From: Channa striata
Taxonomy: Eukaryota > Chordata > Actinopteri > Anabantiformes > Channidae
Direction: 5' to 3'
Assembly (NCBI GenBank): GCA_033026295.1
Contig: CM065183.1
Span: 372,001-436,000, forward strand
Length of the DNA: 64,000 nt
Shown: positions 45,390 to 56,760 of the stretch, piece by piece
How the letters are laid out: each line of letters starts with the position of its first letter
Position numbering within the stretch: position 1 is the first letter of the stretch
The notes under the pieces: generated by a model
What the model was told of the DNA's origin: nothing
Database searches by the model: none
The model's input: only the letters and a program-made list of their open reading frames with translations
Translations under genes and position numbers: made by a program

Positions 45390-45829
45390 TTTTGATGCAT
45401 TTTATGTGGAGAGGGTTCCAATTAATTCCTGTACTGATAGCTAATTGTCTTTCATGTCTTCACACAAAAGACCCCATTTCATTTACTTCTAAATTGTTCA
45501 GGGTTTCCAATCTCAGCATTGCATACATTCACATTTAGTCATTTAGCAGACGCTTTTATCTAAAGCGACTTACAGAGTAATTTGGTACATACATACACAG
45601 TGGTGATGGCTGCCACGCAGGGTGCTCATCACCACTGGGAGCAACTGGGGGTTCAGTGTCTTGCCCAAGGACACTTTGACATGTAGCAACCAGGGACTGG
45701 GGATCGAACAGGCACCAACTGAGCTACAGCCGCCCATTACACACGCATTTTCTTCAGGAAATGCAGCATTCCAGATATTATTATTATCATTGCGTTAGTG
45801 TTGAGGTTGAATTATACTAAAATGAACTG
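45390..45829 (+). repeat. Left arm of an inverted repeat pair, split by a SINE
   Basis: Bases 45390-45520 and 45747-45829 match the complement of 47039-47178 and 46911-46990 respectively. A SINE (45527-45738) separates the two parts of this arm. The repeat is not coding and I cannot name the family. Confidence 0.8.
45527..45738 (-). mobile_element. tRNA-derived SINE
   Basis: The minus strand begins GGGCGGCTGTAGCTCAGTTG (A-box), then a B-box-like GTTCGATCCCC, AAGACACTGAACCCCCAGTT and the tail TCGCTTTAGATAAAAGCGTC with GCTAAATGACTAAATGTG. It is complete or nearly so. Confidence 0.85.
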
Positions 45830-46910
45830 TGCCTTGCTCAGGGACAAACCTGGTGGGTAGATTGGGGATTTTTTTTTTTTTTTTATGCCACATGATCCAT
45901 ATACCATCCAGCTGCTCTACCCATTAAGCTACCAGGTCACTCGATATGAGCATTAGCATACACAGTGCATTTTTAGGATATTGTAATTAGCCAGATACAG
46001 TTTCCAAAACTTTGGAATAAAAGAATATTTCTGCATTGATGGTGCCACTAACACATCAGGCATTTTTTCTGACTTTAAGAACTTGTCCCGGCCTATTGTT
46101 TGTGCATTGCTCCAATCATGAATCTGGTGCTGCACAAGGCCACTATGGAGGGGCATTTGCTGACACACTGAACTTGCAAAAGTTTGGGCAAGCATTTTGC
46201 ATGGCAGCCAGTGTTGTTGGTGATTGGGTGTAGCAACATTGTAAAACCCTTATAAACTAATTAGCCATAACAGGTACAGTTATACAGTATACTGTAATCT
46301 AATAAAGCAGCTCTGTCTTATATTCTACTTATACAAAGTTGTAATTTCTTGGTTTTGAGTTGAAACTACCAGAAAGGCGATAGTTCTATGTGTTTATTTT
46401 TTAAATCAATGTTGGTGGTGGAGTTGTACTGGAGTGCATTATATTAAAAGGTTTTTCTAAAGTTGTGGCCCCTTACTTATTTAAATTAGGTGGCCAACCC
46501 ATTTGAACCACATCTTAATGTAATGCACTTTAATAAGACTGCACCAAGATAATCAGAGCTTATTTTCACAGTGTCTTTACTAGGCCAGGACAATGAAAGA
46601 TATTTCATAAATGTTGGTACATTTTTTTTGTTGCACAAAACAGCATTTTTAAATATATCAGTATTTACACTTACTTTCAACTTTGATCGATTTTTAGCTC
46701 TAGGTAGGTCAGACTGATCATAGGTCCTTCTGTTAAAATGTGTATTATTTGATTATTTGATTGTTATTTCATTGACCTATTATTTAGGTGCATTCATTCA
46801 TTTTTAAGTAACTCTGCTAAATAATGAATCACTATTACTCATAACACTGTACATAATACATAATGAATTAATGTAACAGTTTTGTAATTTTCAAAAGCAG
46901 TTAGGTTCGC
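45830..46910. other. Spacer between inverted arms
   Basis: It includes a decayed SINE-like piece at about 45830-45945 (CTGCTCTACCCATTAAGCTA) with a poly-T run. The remainder is AT-rich without genes. Confidence 0.4.
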
Positions 46911-47178
46911 CATTTTACTATAATATAACCTCAACACTAATGTAATGATAATAATAATAACTATAATGTGGCATTTCCTGAGAAAAATTTGTGATTGCTA
47001 AAAGCTTGCTGCTGCAAACAGCTGCTACAAATTGAGTAACACTGATATTGGAAACCCTGAACAATTTAAAAGCGAATGGAATGGAGTCTTTGATGCCTTT
47101 CATGTGTGAAAACATGAAAGACAATTAGCTCTGAGCACAGAAAGTAATTGGAACCCTCTCCACATGAAAGGCATCAAA
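46911..47178 (-). repeat. Right arm of the inverted repeat pair
   Basis: The complement matches 45390-45829 without the SINE. Its outer end is itself a perfect 18-base inverted repeat (arms 47089-47106 and 47161-47178) with a 54-base loop; the left arm of the pair has only a degraded version. Confidence 0.8.
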
Positions 47179-50100
47179 ACCTCCAATAGAGCTCAACGCA
47201 AAATAAAATAAATTTTAAATAATAAAAAATAATCAGCACACAAATCAACAGGCACCATCTCCAAACAAGTTTAACAAGATAGAGTTGGAACGATGTTTCT
47301 AGCTGTTTTAGGGGGTCATAAAACGTACGGCGAAACCCGGAATTATAATAATATTAACAATAATTAATGCGCCTATAGCTAGTACAAGTATTCATATTTA
47401 CAAAAAACAAAATTAGTCAAGGACTTTAGTACATATAGTAAAATAATGATAATTATTGTAGTGCAAAAGTTGTTGAAAAATTCATTTCTGGCAATAGAAA
47501 GTTTGTAACAATGTGCATTAAATATGTGAAAAAAGATTCTTTGTCTTAACATTTTTGCAAATTAAATGTATACTATCGCTTTACAAATGTATGATTAAGT
47601 GGGTCCTGAGGCTGTGCAGCTTCAAACACCTATGTGACATAGATTTCAAGGGGATAATTTAATTAGCTCTGTCACTGCTGAAAATAAATTTAACAATCAG
47701 TCCAAGCTTAGTCAACTGCAGCATGTACAGAATACTAAGTCAGTTCCTTCATGTGTGCCTGATGAGAAAAAATTAAACACAACTATTGCAGTAATAAGTA
47801 AAAAATACAAATGTGTCTCTCTTTGACAGGTTGCACTCTACATGTATTAAAAAAAAGAATGACCCCAAACAAGAAAGAAGAAGGCAGCTATATTATCTGA
47901 AATCTTTGATACTATATAAGCACATGCTCACGTGAAAAGAGAACTTAATAACAAACACTCTGTGTGGCTTATTTGCACTACAGGCTTGTTTGCTGACTCT
48001 GTCTTTCCTGGTGTGCACCCACAGCTCGCATTCCAATTCAACTGGGACCTATGCTATGCTGCAAAGAGATCAGACAAAGCAGCCTTATCAAGGTCCTGTT
48101 TTCCACAGTAGTCTGAACATTGACTGGTCCCTGGGTTGGTTGGAGAGATCACAGGTTCATGCACCATACATGCTGTAGGGGGAGGATATGTTCTGGAGGC
48201 GGCTAAATGCTTCCTGTGGTCTTAGATTAGAAGAGATGAAGTAAAGTTCAGCAAAAGAAGATAGGTCTCTCCATACTGAAGTGTTTTCTCTAAAAACCTC
48301 AGAGACACTTGAGATAAGTTTTCACCCTAAAATGCATCACAATGTATTCCCTGTGCTTTCCCTTCATGAGCTCAGCAAGCACTGGCTACAGGAAACTCCA
48401 CGACCTGAGGAGATGGTGGGTGGTGGACAGTGGAAGCACAGTAATGCTCAGGAAAAGCATCCCCAGAATCCTTTAGACACTGCCAAAGTTAACATACACC
48501 AAGGGATTTGGTATCAAAGTTTCCAATATTTGGCTCCACAAACACAATACTCACTATAAAAACACAAGCCAAGGAGTGTCCTGCTGGCTATTCAAATAGA
48601 AAATGTTTAATTATGAACATTGGGGAAATCAATCTTGCTATGCCTTGGGTACTTTGCACCAGGCTCCCCCCATGCATGAAAGCATAGCTCTAAGTCTTTC
48701 ACCAACATTCAAATTCCACCTAGTTTCCCCATTGTCATCCCACTCCATAGTTTTTTTTTAAATTTTAACTTCATTTATGTACTTAAGACGAAGCAAAGCC
48801 TTTTGAAATAACCCACTGTGTACATCCATGACATTTTCATTCAAGACAACTTTTGATAACTTATAAACTCCTCTGTTAACAGTATTCATGAACCATAATA
48901 AATGAGTGATTGAAGACATAGGTAGTAAATAAAAATGTAAGGAGTTGGTTAAAAAAAGTTTCTTTTAAGTTTCACAATACTATTAAAACTTTAAATTTCG
49001 ACAGAAAAAATATAAGTAAATCTCAACAACATTCTCACACCTCAGCCTCAGGCCTCAGGCAGGAAATTCATTTTTCATTCAACAGTGACCACTGTCCTGT
49101 CCCTGCCACTAAGACAGCTTTGAGTTTTTTTTTGTCCTCTAGGACATTTCACTGCAGACAGGGCAAGAGCATGACAGCCAAAGCGCCTGGATTTTTGTAC
49201 CATGTCATCTTAAGAACAGAAAATACTAGGTTGGATTAATAAGTTCATTACCATCATTTATTCTATACTTCTTACAACACTGCCTACATCACGTCTGAGA
49301 TCAAATAAACAGAGCAATAAGTGAACCAGAATGGCGATGTCCATGGTATTTATGGAAAAACTAAAGCTTAAGTAAGTAAAACTCGGGAGCTAACATTTGC
49401 TAGACGACAAGGACTACAGAAACACAAAAAATAAAGAGTTTAGTGTCAATATAGTGTAAACTAATGTCACTAATTACCAGTAAAGTCTGAAATTTTGCAG
49501 CTACAGTTATCAATTGTGCCTGCAAAGGATGACGCAAGTCATTGTCTTTCTGATTGTGCCCCATACTGTGTGAATGTCTGATGGGACATTAATACTTTTC
49601 AAAGCGACTGTATTTTAAGTTAAATGTAGAGCAGTACATGCTGTATAAAATAAAGCTAGGTGTCCTAAATCTATATTGTAATTGTTATTCATCTCTCTTT
49701 CATTTCTTTCACCTTTAGCTCTGACCATACTGTCTTATGCCTTTCTATGTTTTACACTACTTAATGTTCCTTTGTCAGAGTGTGGTTTGCGTGGTTATGT
49801 TATACAAAAAGCGCTTGCAAAGGATCCACAGGTAGCCTCACCTCAGCCAAACACAACAGTGGTCAGGCTTGTGTGCACGCCTATGTGCAGAATCTTCTTT
49901 GGTGAAGTGAGCTGCTTGAGTATACATGAGAGCACCCAGTGCACCATGTTAATATGTGTAGATGAAAGTTTTTGCTGAAGTTAATAAATCATGCATGTTA
50001 GGACATGCTCACGTGGAAAGAGAACAATTATGCATGTTAATAAAGACATGCATGTTAAGTAAATCTAAAGTCTGCAGGTGTGAATCTGAGTGTGAATGGT

Positions 50101-51216
50101 CATCAGTTTGGCAGGGTTTTTCCTTTCTGTCTGATACTCTAAAATGCAATCAGATTTGATACAAAGTGTGCAAACACATGGGCTCTATCCATGTTTAAGC
50201 TTTCTTATTCAAACTGCTTCTTCCTCCCTCTGTTCTTGCTCACACACACCTGGCTTTTTCTGGTCTCTCTACTCCCCCACCTACGTGTAACATATACACA
50301 CTCTGCCCTTCCCCCTTTGCATGCCTTGCCTTCTTTTTTGCCAATGCATTATCCACTCCCTCTTCCTGGGACATACCTGTACTCTCGTTGCCCACTATAC
50401 AGTGTATTTTACTTTTCAGACCCCATTCACTTTTTGCAAACTCAAGGATTCAAGGTTATGACACAATATTTCAGACAAAATATTAAAAATCATTAAACAA
50501 AAGTTAGTCAGGAAACTTTAGCTAGTCACCAAACTCCTTACTCGCAGTATAATATATACTGTTGAAAACATAATTCTTCCATACCTTCCTATGCACTGAA
50601 TTCTTTAAAAAAAACAGAGTGACTTTTCAGATGTATATGGCTTTGTGTCTCTGTTTTGTCAGTGTTTTTTCAAATAAAATGGTATGGCACCTTTGTTATT
50701 CCAAAAAGACATTAAAATCTGTTCTAAGAGCTGGTAAAAAGATGGACACTGATTTGACAGTAAAGATGGGATGAGGCAATCTCTAGTCAAAAAAATATGC
50801 CATGTTGTTATTCAATAAAACAGAGTATCTGTTGTTGCAAAGTCACTTGACACTTCACACGTCAAGCTCGGGAATTAAAGTGAAAAAGTCAAGAGTAGGA
50901 ATATGGAGAGCTGTTTCCATCTGGTAAAGGACAGCCCTAAAAAGGTAGGCATCACCTTGAAGGATAACTTTGGTCAATTTACAGATGAATCCCTAAAACC
51001 AATAATGACTTGATTTTACTTATATTTGGTGTCACTTTGCTACCAGGATTAGTTTATTCATTTATGCATCAGTCATTGTCCAAAAACAACAACAACAAAA
51101 AAAAAACCCAAAAACACACCATTTAGACAGCTTATTTGTATCTATCAAAACAAATCGATAAGACATTTAAAAAATGTTTTCCCTTTTGCACCAAATAGCT
51201 AATTTTGCACCCCCTT
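47179..51216. other. Unassigned intergenic sequence
   Basis: About 4 kb of AT-rich DNA with no gene or named repeat. Frames of 60-101 codons, including 48281-48559 and 50191-50496, carry no motif. A 23-base word recurs at 47922-47944 and 50003-50025. Confidence 0.45.
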
Positions 51217-51300
51217 TAGACATATGGCAGATGCTTTTATCAAAAGAAACTTACAAATGAGGAACATTCACAGCTGTAGGGATTAAATGAGCTGGGGAAT
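51217..51300 (-). mobile_element. SINE tail fragment
   Basis: TTTAGACATATGGCAGATGC and TTTTATCAAAAGAAACTTAC followed by GAGGAACATTCAC is a diverged copy of the SINE tail seen at 45.5 kb. Confidence 0.55.
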
Positions 51301-51480
51301 TAAGCATTCAACCCTATTCCCCATTTGACACCATATAAACATTCTAACCCAGCTCAGCCTGTTACAGAAGACACGATTCATTTTCGCTATCTTTGAGGTT
51401 AACTGAGGAGACTGGGACATAGACAAAAATTTACAAAGAAAGTGAATTCAGAAAAAATAACTTGTGTTGTGTAACTTGTG

Positions 51481-51484
<4 letters not shown>

Positions 51485-51567
<83 letters not shown>
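51485..51567. repeat. (AT)n microsatellite
   Basis: An uninterrupted alternating TA tract of about 83 bases. The true length may be uncertain because of assembly or read slippage. Confidence 0.97.
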
Positions 51568-51571
<4 letters not shown>

Positions 51572-54500
51572 TAAATAACTTTTTTATACAGATGGGTTGA
51601 TTAACATGTGAAACACTCCTATAATCCTAAAATACCAACCTTTGGCACATTTAGAGTGAAATGTTAGCTTGTGTTGTGTAAGTGTATGTGTTGCACCTGG
51701 GTCACATGTCTACTACATGTTATTTAAATGACCATAAACTGATTGTTATTCATTGCTTGAAGTAAAATTTATCAAAATAACATTTCTGTTGGAAAAAGAC
51801 TACGTATTTACTACATTTTAGCTCTGATTTCATCCCCTTGTTTTGATTAATCAAGTGTTCATTCCTCAACAGAAGCATTTTAGATATGTGAGACAAAGCA
51901 AACACACCCGATCTTTGATTGGACAACAAGATTAGTTTATGAGAATCACCTACTCATACTTAGTTCCAGCAGTTCATTTAAATGCACAATTTATAATATG
52001 AGAAAATAAACATAAAAAAGGAACAAAAATTACCCCCTCCAAAAAATCCATAGTATGCAGAACAGAGCACATTCTAAAAATGTGAAACAGGGATCCTTTA
52101 TTAAACTGGATGCCACTAGACAATAATATATTAATTTTCTTTGCCAAATTTTAAATGATTAAAACTGACAACGAATTTATCATAGTTTCTTACGTAAAGC
52201 TAACATTTTCCAGGTATAGTTTATTGCTTACAAACATGAGGATGTGTGCACATGTAGAAAGTAGAAAGAAGCAAATAACATATTTCTACAAAATCATCAT
52301 TGGATATTCTCACTTTTTAAAAAATAAATTATATTGATGAAAATCTGAGGCATCTAGTTTACAACACACACCATATAGCATTTTGTTGACTGTCAAATTC
52401 TATAGACCTATTAAAGGTTATTGATTGTGGTGTTAAGGTCAAAATCATGACATGTTATAGACACTCAAAATATTTTGTATCCAGTATGAAGATTGATGTG
52501 TATAGAATATTTAGCTCATATTATAGATATTTTACATGTTGTAGACTGCTTTTAATATACAAAATAATAAATAATTCTCAAAGATCTTTTAAGTGGCCAA
52601 GAACTTTTGATAATTGGGATGTTCCTACAATAACATCTCTACCGATGTTTTAGCCCTGGCAGTCTAGCTATCTGACAGACAAGTAATTAAAATCTTGCAG
52701 CAATGTTGTGTTTGTCTCCCTGTGTATTTAAATTCTTTTAATTATTGATTAATATCTATAGTTTCAATTGAGTTAAATCACTTTTAGCAGCAACGTGATG
52801 GTATTTGATGAGAAACGAACGCATTTCATGTAAAATATGAGTCATGTGTACGTAAAACTATAAACACAGACTCCACCACCTGCCCCAGCTGTCTGTGATT
52901 TAGTTGTGATAATTAATGGCACAAGAAAATGGGAACATCAAAGGCTGTAACTGCAGCTGTGAACTGCCTGGATTAACTTTTCAGGCATTCAAGGGGCCAA
53001 AAATCTTTCTTGCACTAAGGGGTTGTGAACTAGATATATACAACCAAGATTAGTATCTGGTTGCATATACTATATGATGATGTTGCAACCACAGTTCTGA
53101 TTTATTTGGTAATATGCCCCGAAGCCATAGATGATTATGACATAATTCCAGGTTCACGTTCATACATACATTTGTTAATGCACAGAATATGTTTTGTCCA
53201 ACTTTATGAATATCTCATTTTTATGTCTTACTTTATTACATATCAACTCAAGTTTCCTTAAACCTGACTGTAAGTTTCTGCCGTTGCTGTAACTGTATGA
53301 CTTCCTCATAACTTTTCACTTTCCCAGATTATTTTTCAATCACCTGCTCGATTTTGCTAGCCACATCTATGTCCTTTTTTTTCCCAAAGATAATAACTTT
53401 GTATGATAAGCAACTAGTTCAGATGTTGTAATCACATCAAGTGTTTAAAAAATTACCACCTGCATTGTTCAACTTTATACGTTTGTATCTGTGACAAGGA
53501 ATTTTAATAGTAAATGATTGTCAGTTCTGTTTTAATTAGTGCTTAAGATTAGTAGTTGTTCATATTTGCAACTCTAACATAGGTGCCTCATATCTAAGTT
53601 TTTGTCCTCTGTCTGTGTCGTATCTACTATCTCTATCTAAGAGATGAAGAAACAGAGAAAAAGAGACAAAAGCTATATTGTAAAAATCTGGCAATAAGCA
53701 ATACCAAAAAGCGCCAAAAGAATGAAAGGTGTTTTCCAAACTTGTGTCTTTGACAACCAAGCATTGTTTAAAAATTGGCAGCTAAAAGTTGTGAAGGATT
53801 CCACTATACAAAGCATTCCTTCATATTGTTACCAACACCCAACACCTGACTTACAGCTACATTCCTCATTAAACTAATAAATCATTGATGGCATAGCTGT
53901 AACAGAGAAACAAAAAAACATGTCCTAGCCATGTAAGTGATCATCAACACCTGCAAAAGAACTGAAACAGCAATTTCTAGCAAGACAAACACTGCTACTT
54001 TCATTGTCTCCCTGAATGTCAGTTGTGTGTTTTTGATAATTGCTGTCTTAAAGTACCATTACTTTGTGATTACAAGATAATCTAGAGCAAGTGTAGAAAT
54101 TTGTTTGAACCAAGGGAGGGGTTTTTGTTAACTCTAAACTGGTTGACCAATTATAATGCTCAGTTTCAAAAATGTTTCTTTTTGTTACTAAAAAATAACA
54201 GCTTATGCACACAATACAAAAGGAGACATAGTTAAAATGTCACTTCTTTTAAGTGACAAAAGAACTTAACGGCTTATGTTTGATCAGAAATAACTAATTA
54301 AGGACTTAAAGTGAGCTATTTTTTTTTTATATTACAGGCTGAAATTTAAAACGATTTAGTTAGGAAATATGAATTATTTTTAAATACCTAAAAACAAACA
54401 GGAAAATGTTTTAAGTAATATTAAACTGGTACTGTAAAATGGGTTGATCTGTTGCTAACAACAGACCTTGCTAAAGACAGATTTTCTTAAAAGTAATGCC

Positions 54501-54599
54501 ATAAACTATTAATCCTCTAAGCATTTACAATATCTGGTAATTTTTTAATACTTTTGATTTTACCTGTATATTTCAGCTAACTTCTGTAATTCCACACAC
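51568..54599. other. Unassigned intergenic sequence
   Basis: AT-rich, no gene or recognised repeat. A calmer, less AT-biased block at about 52860-53000 could be a conserved non-coding element, but this cannot be tested here. Confidence 0.45.
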
Positions 54600-55285
54600 A
54601 GTGACTATGTGGACTTATTCAGGTTTCTAGGATCCACAATCTCCCAGGAACTGAGGTGATCCCCCCACATAGACACTGTCTGCAAAAAGTCCCAGCAGAG
54701 GTTGTATATCCTGAGACAGCTCAGGAAGTTTAATCTCCCCAAGGAGTTGCTGATCATCTTCTGCACTGCCACCATCCAGTCTGTCCTCTGCACCTCCATC
54801 ACTGTGTGGTTTGGTTCAGCCATCAAGCAAGACAGGCACAGACTGCAGCGGGTGGTCAGGTCAGCAGAAAAGATCATCGGGACTGAGCTTCCTTCCAACC
54901 AACATCTGTACCAGTCCAGAATCAGAAAATGGGCAGCAAGTATCACTGCTGACCCCCCACAAAAACTGTTTAAACTCCTCCCCTCTGGCGGGGGCTAAGG
55001 GCTATGTCCACCAGAACCACCAGACACTGAGACAGTTTCTTCCCCAGGCGATGTCTGAGCTGAACTCTCAGTGCAATAACTCTGTGAATGTCATATAGTG
55101 TGCAATAAGTGTACATTGTGCAATTTCTATGCTAATATGTTGTGCCATTCTACTGTCGTTTAATGTATGTGATAATTCATGTAAATAGTTATTAATGTTA
55201 CTAGAGAGTACCAAGAGACAGAGATAGACAGAATTCAATTTCTTGCTTGCCTATACAAACTTGGCGAATAAAGTTGATTCTGATT
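54600..55285 (+). mobile_element. LINE reverse-transcriptase C-terminus and 3' UTR
   Basis: FRFLGSTISQELR followed by KKSQQRLYILRQLRKFNL, LCTSITVWFGSA, LQRVVRSAEKIIGTELP and FKLLPSGGG is the typical C-terminal part of a fish non-LTR reverse transcriptase. The 3' end is AATAAAGTTGATTCTGATTC, a different tail from the L2 copies. The 5' part is missing and stops occur after ELR and GGG. It probably belongs to the CR1/L2/Rex1 assemblage, but the clade is not certain. Confidence 0.8.
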
Positions 55286-55383
55286 CTGACTCTTTACTAT
55301 AGACCTATTTCACAAAACCTGGAAGTACTTAGCAACCCTGTAAACCTGTTTCTGCTCAACGCTGTACAAGGCAGTGACATAGT

Positions 55384-55555
55384 GTGTCACGGCTGTGACG
55401 CCTCCTCGTCTATTCGCCTAATTATGCCTGACTCACTTCACCTGTCTTCTTCCCTTTATTTGTGCCGGTTACCTGTTCTCTACCACATCATCTTTCTGTG
55501 TTTAGTCGCCCCTGAACCATATTTAGGGTTTTTGGTCCAATCAGGTACACGGGGA
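55384..55555 (+). repeat. Possible LTR fragment
   Basis: TGTCACGGCTGTGACGCC at 55386 resembles the start of a fish LTR, and it precedes a Ty3/gypsy gag relic on the same strand. No matching second LTR was found. Confidence 0.3.
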
Positions 55556-55916
55556 AAGCATCACAACGTTTGTCTGTACTCACACAAGGGAGAAGATCTG
55601 TGGCTGAATATGCAATGAAATACAGAACAATTGTGGCAGATTGTTCATTCAGCTTCGTTAGTTGAAAGATTTAACCAAGGGCTATCTGAGTCCCTCAAGG
55701 ATGAACTTTCTTACCAAGAACACCCCTAAGGTTTTAATGCCCGGATGTGTACTCGTGTGAACCATCCCATACGAGAAAGACGTCCCCAAAGTAGGTGCCG
55801 AGGCATTCAGCCTTGCATTCTAGCTCCAGTCAAGTTCCCTATTTCCAAACCACACTCTGCTGTCAGTCGCGCCAAGCCCATGCTACTAGGGAGTGCACGT
55901 CTATCTCAGGAGGAAA

Positions 55917-55950
55917 GAGAGAGGCGGTACAGGAAGGTACCGCCTCTCTC
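55917..55950. repeat. Perfect 14-bp hairpin in the gag relic
   Basis: Arms GAGAGAGGCGGTAC (55917-55930) and GTACCGCCTCTCTC (55937-55950) with a 6-base spacer. Confidence 0.88.
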
Positions 55951-56423
55951 AATGCTTTTACTGGGAAGGTACAGGCCACAAAGTGCAAAATTGTCCCCTA
56001 AAAGGAATGGCTCAGTAGGAGTGGAGAGGTGCCTACTGAGCCACACATGTTCTGGCCGTATGTCTGGCTCCTGACCCAATCTCAAAATTACACTGCAGTC
56101 TGCTGGCTGTTCTACCTCACTCATTGCGTTCATAGACTCTGTTTCAAGGAGTTCATGGACAAGGCTTAGCTTGCAAACTGTACATCCCATCCCATGTTCT
56201 GAACACCCTTCAGACTGATTCTGTCAGATTAACCATAGAAAACCACCACAAAGAATTATCTTTCCAAATCATCCAATCCCCCCAGCAACCTCTTATTCTA
56301 GTTTCTACCTGTTAAGATGTCACAACCCCCAGATTGACTCGATAGAAGGGAGAATAATTCACTGGGTAGCCTCCTGCCAGGTACCAGGCCTTCTGTTTTC
56401 TGTATGCTCCAGAATTTCTTGAC

Positions 56424-56660
56424 ATGGAGAATTATATCACTGAGTCCCCCGCAGCTGGCCTCCTTTGTCCCATATTTTCTCCTGCTGGTGCCGGGTTATT
56501 TGTAGGGAAGAGAGCTAGGGGGCTCAAGCCGTTCATAGAGTATTGGGGACTTAACCAAATACCAGTTTGCAATCGTTATACCCTCACATTCATTGCCATA
56601 GTATTTGAGCTTCACCAGGGCACCACGGTGTTTACTAAGCTAGACCTCCATAATGCCTGA
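56424..56660 (+). pseudogene. Sushi-like reverse-transcriptase fragment
   Basis: This 78-codon frame is the first third of a Ty3/gypsy RT domain, from the thumb-side entry ENYITESPAAGL to FTKLDLHNA, where a stop replaces the usual tyrosine. The palm motif continues in another frame (HFEYLAMPFGLTNA). The YxDD box is not found. Confidence 0.8.
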
Positions 56661-56760
56661 TGCTGAGTGGAAGACCATTTTGAATACCTGGCCATGCCTT
56701 TTGGCCTGACCAATGCATCGGCGGTGCTTCTGTACCCTTCATAAGGGCCCACAGTACCCA

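Larger units (their letters stand above)
55640..56760 (+). mobile_element. Decayed Sushi-like Ty3/gypsy retrotransposon
   Basis: Gag remnant: SASLVERFNQGLSESLKDEL (about 55650) and PMLLGSARLSQEERERRYR (about 55878-55935). Protease-like remnant: LTIENHHKELSFQ, QSPQQPLIL (about 56230-56305). Reverse transcriptase: ENYITESPAAGLLCPIFSPA, then GLNQIPVCNRYTL, FTKLDLHNA and FEYLAMPFGLTNASAV (56424-56730). The order gag-PR-RT is the ordinary Ty3/gypsy order. Many stops and shifts, deletion between LDLHNA and FEYLAMPF, and no integrase. A perfect 14-bp hairpin at 55917-55950 replaces the expected zinc-knuckle region. Confidence 0.82.
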
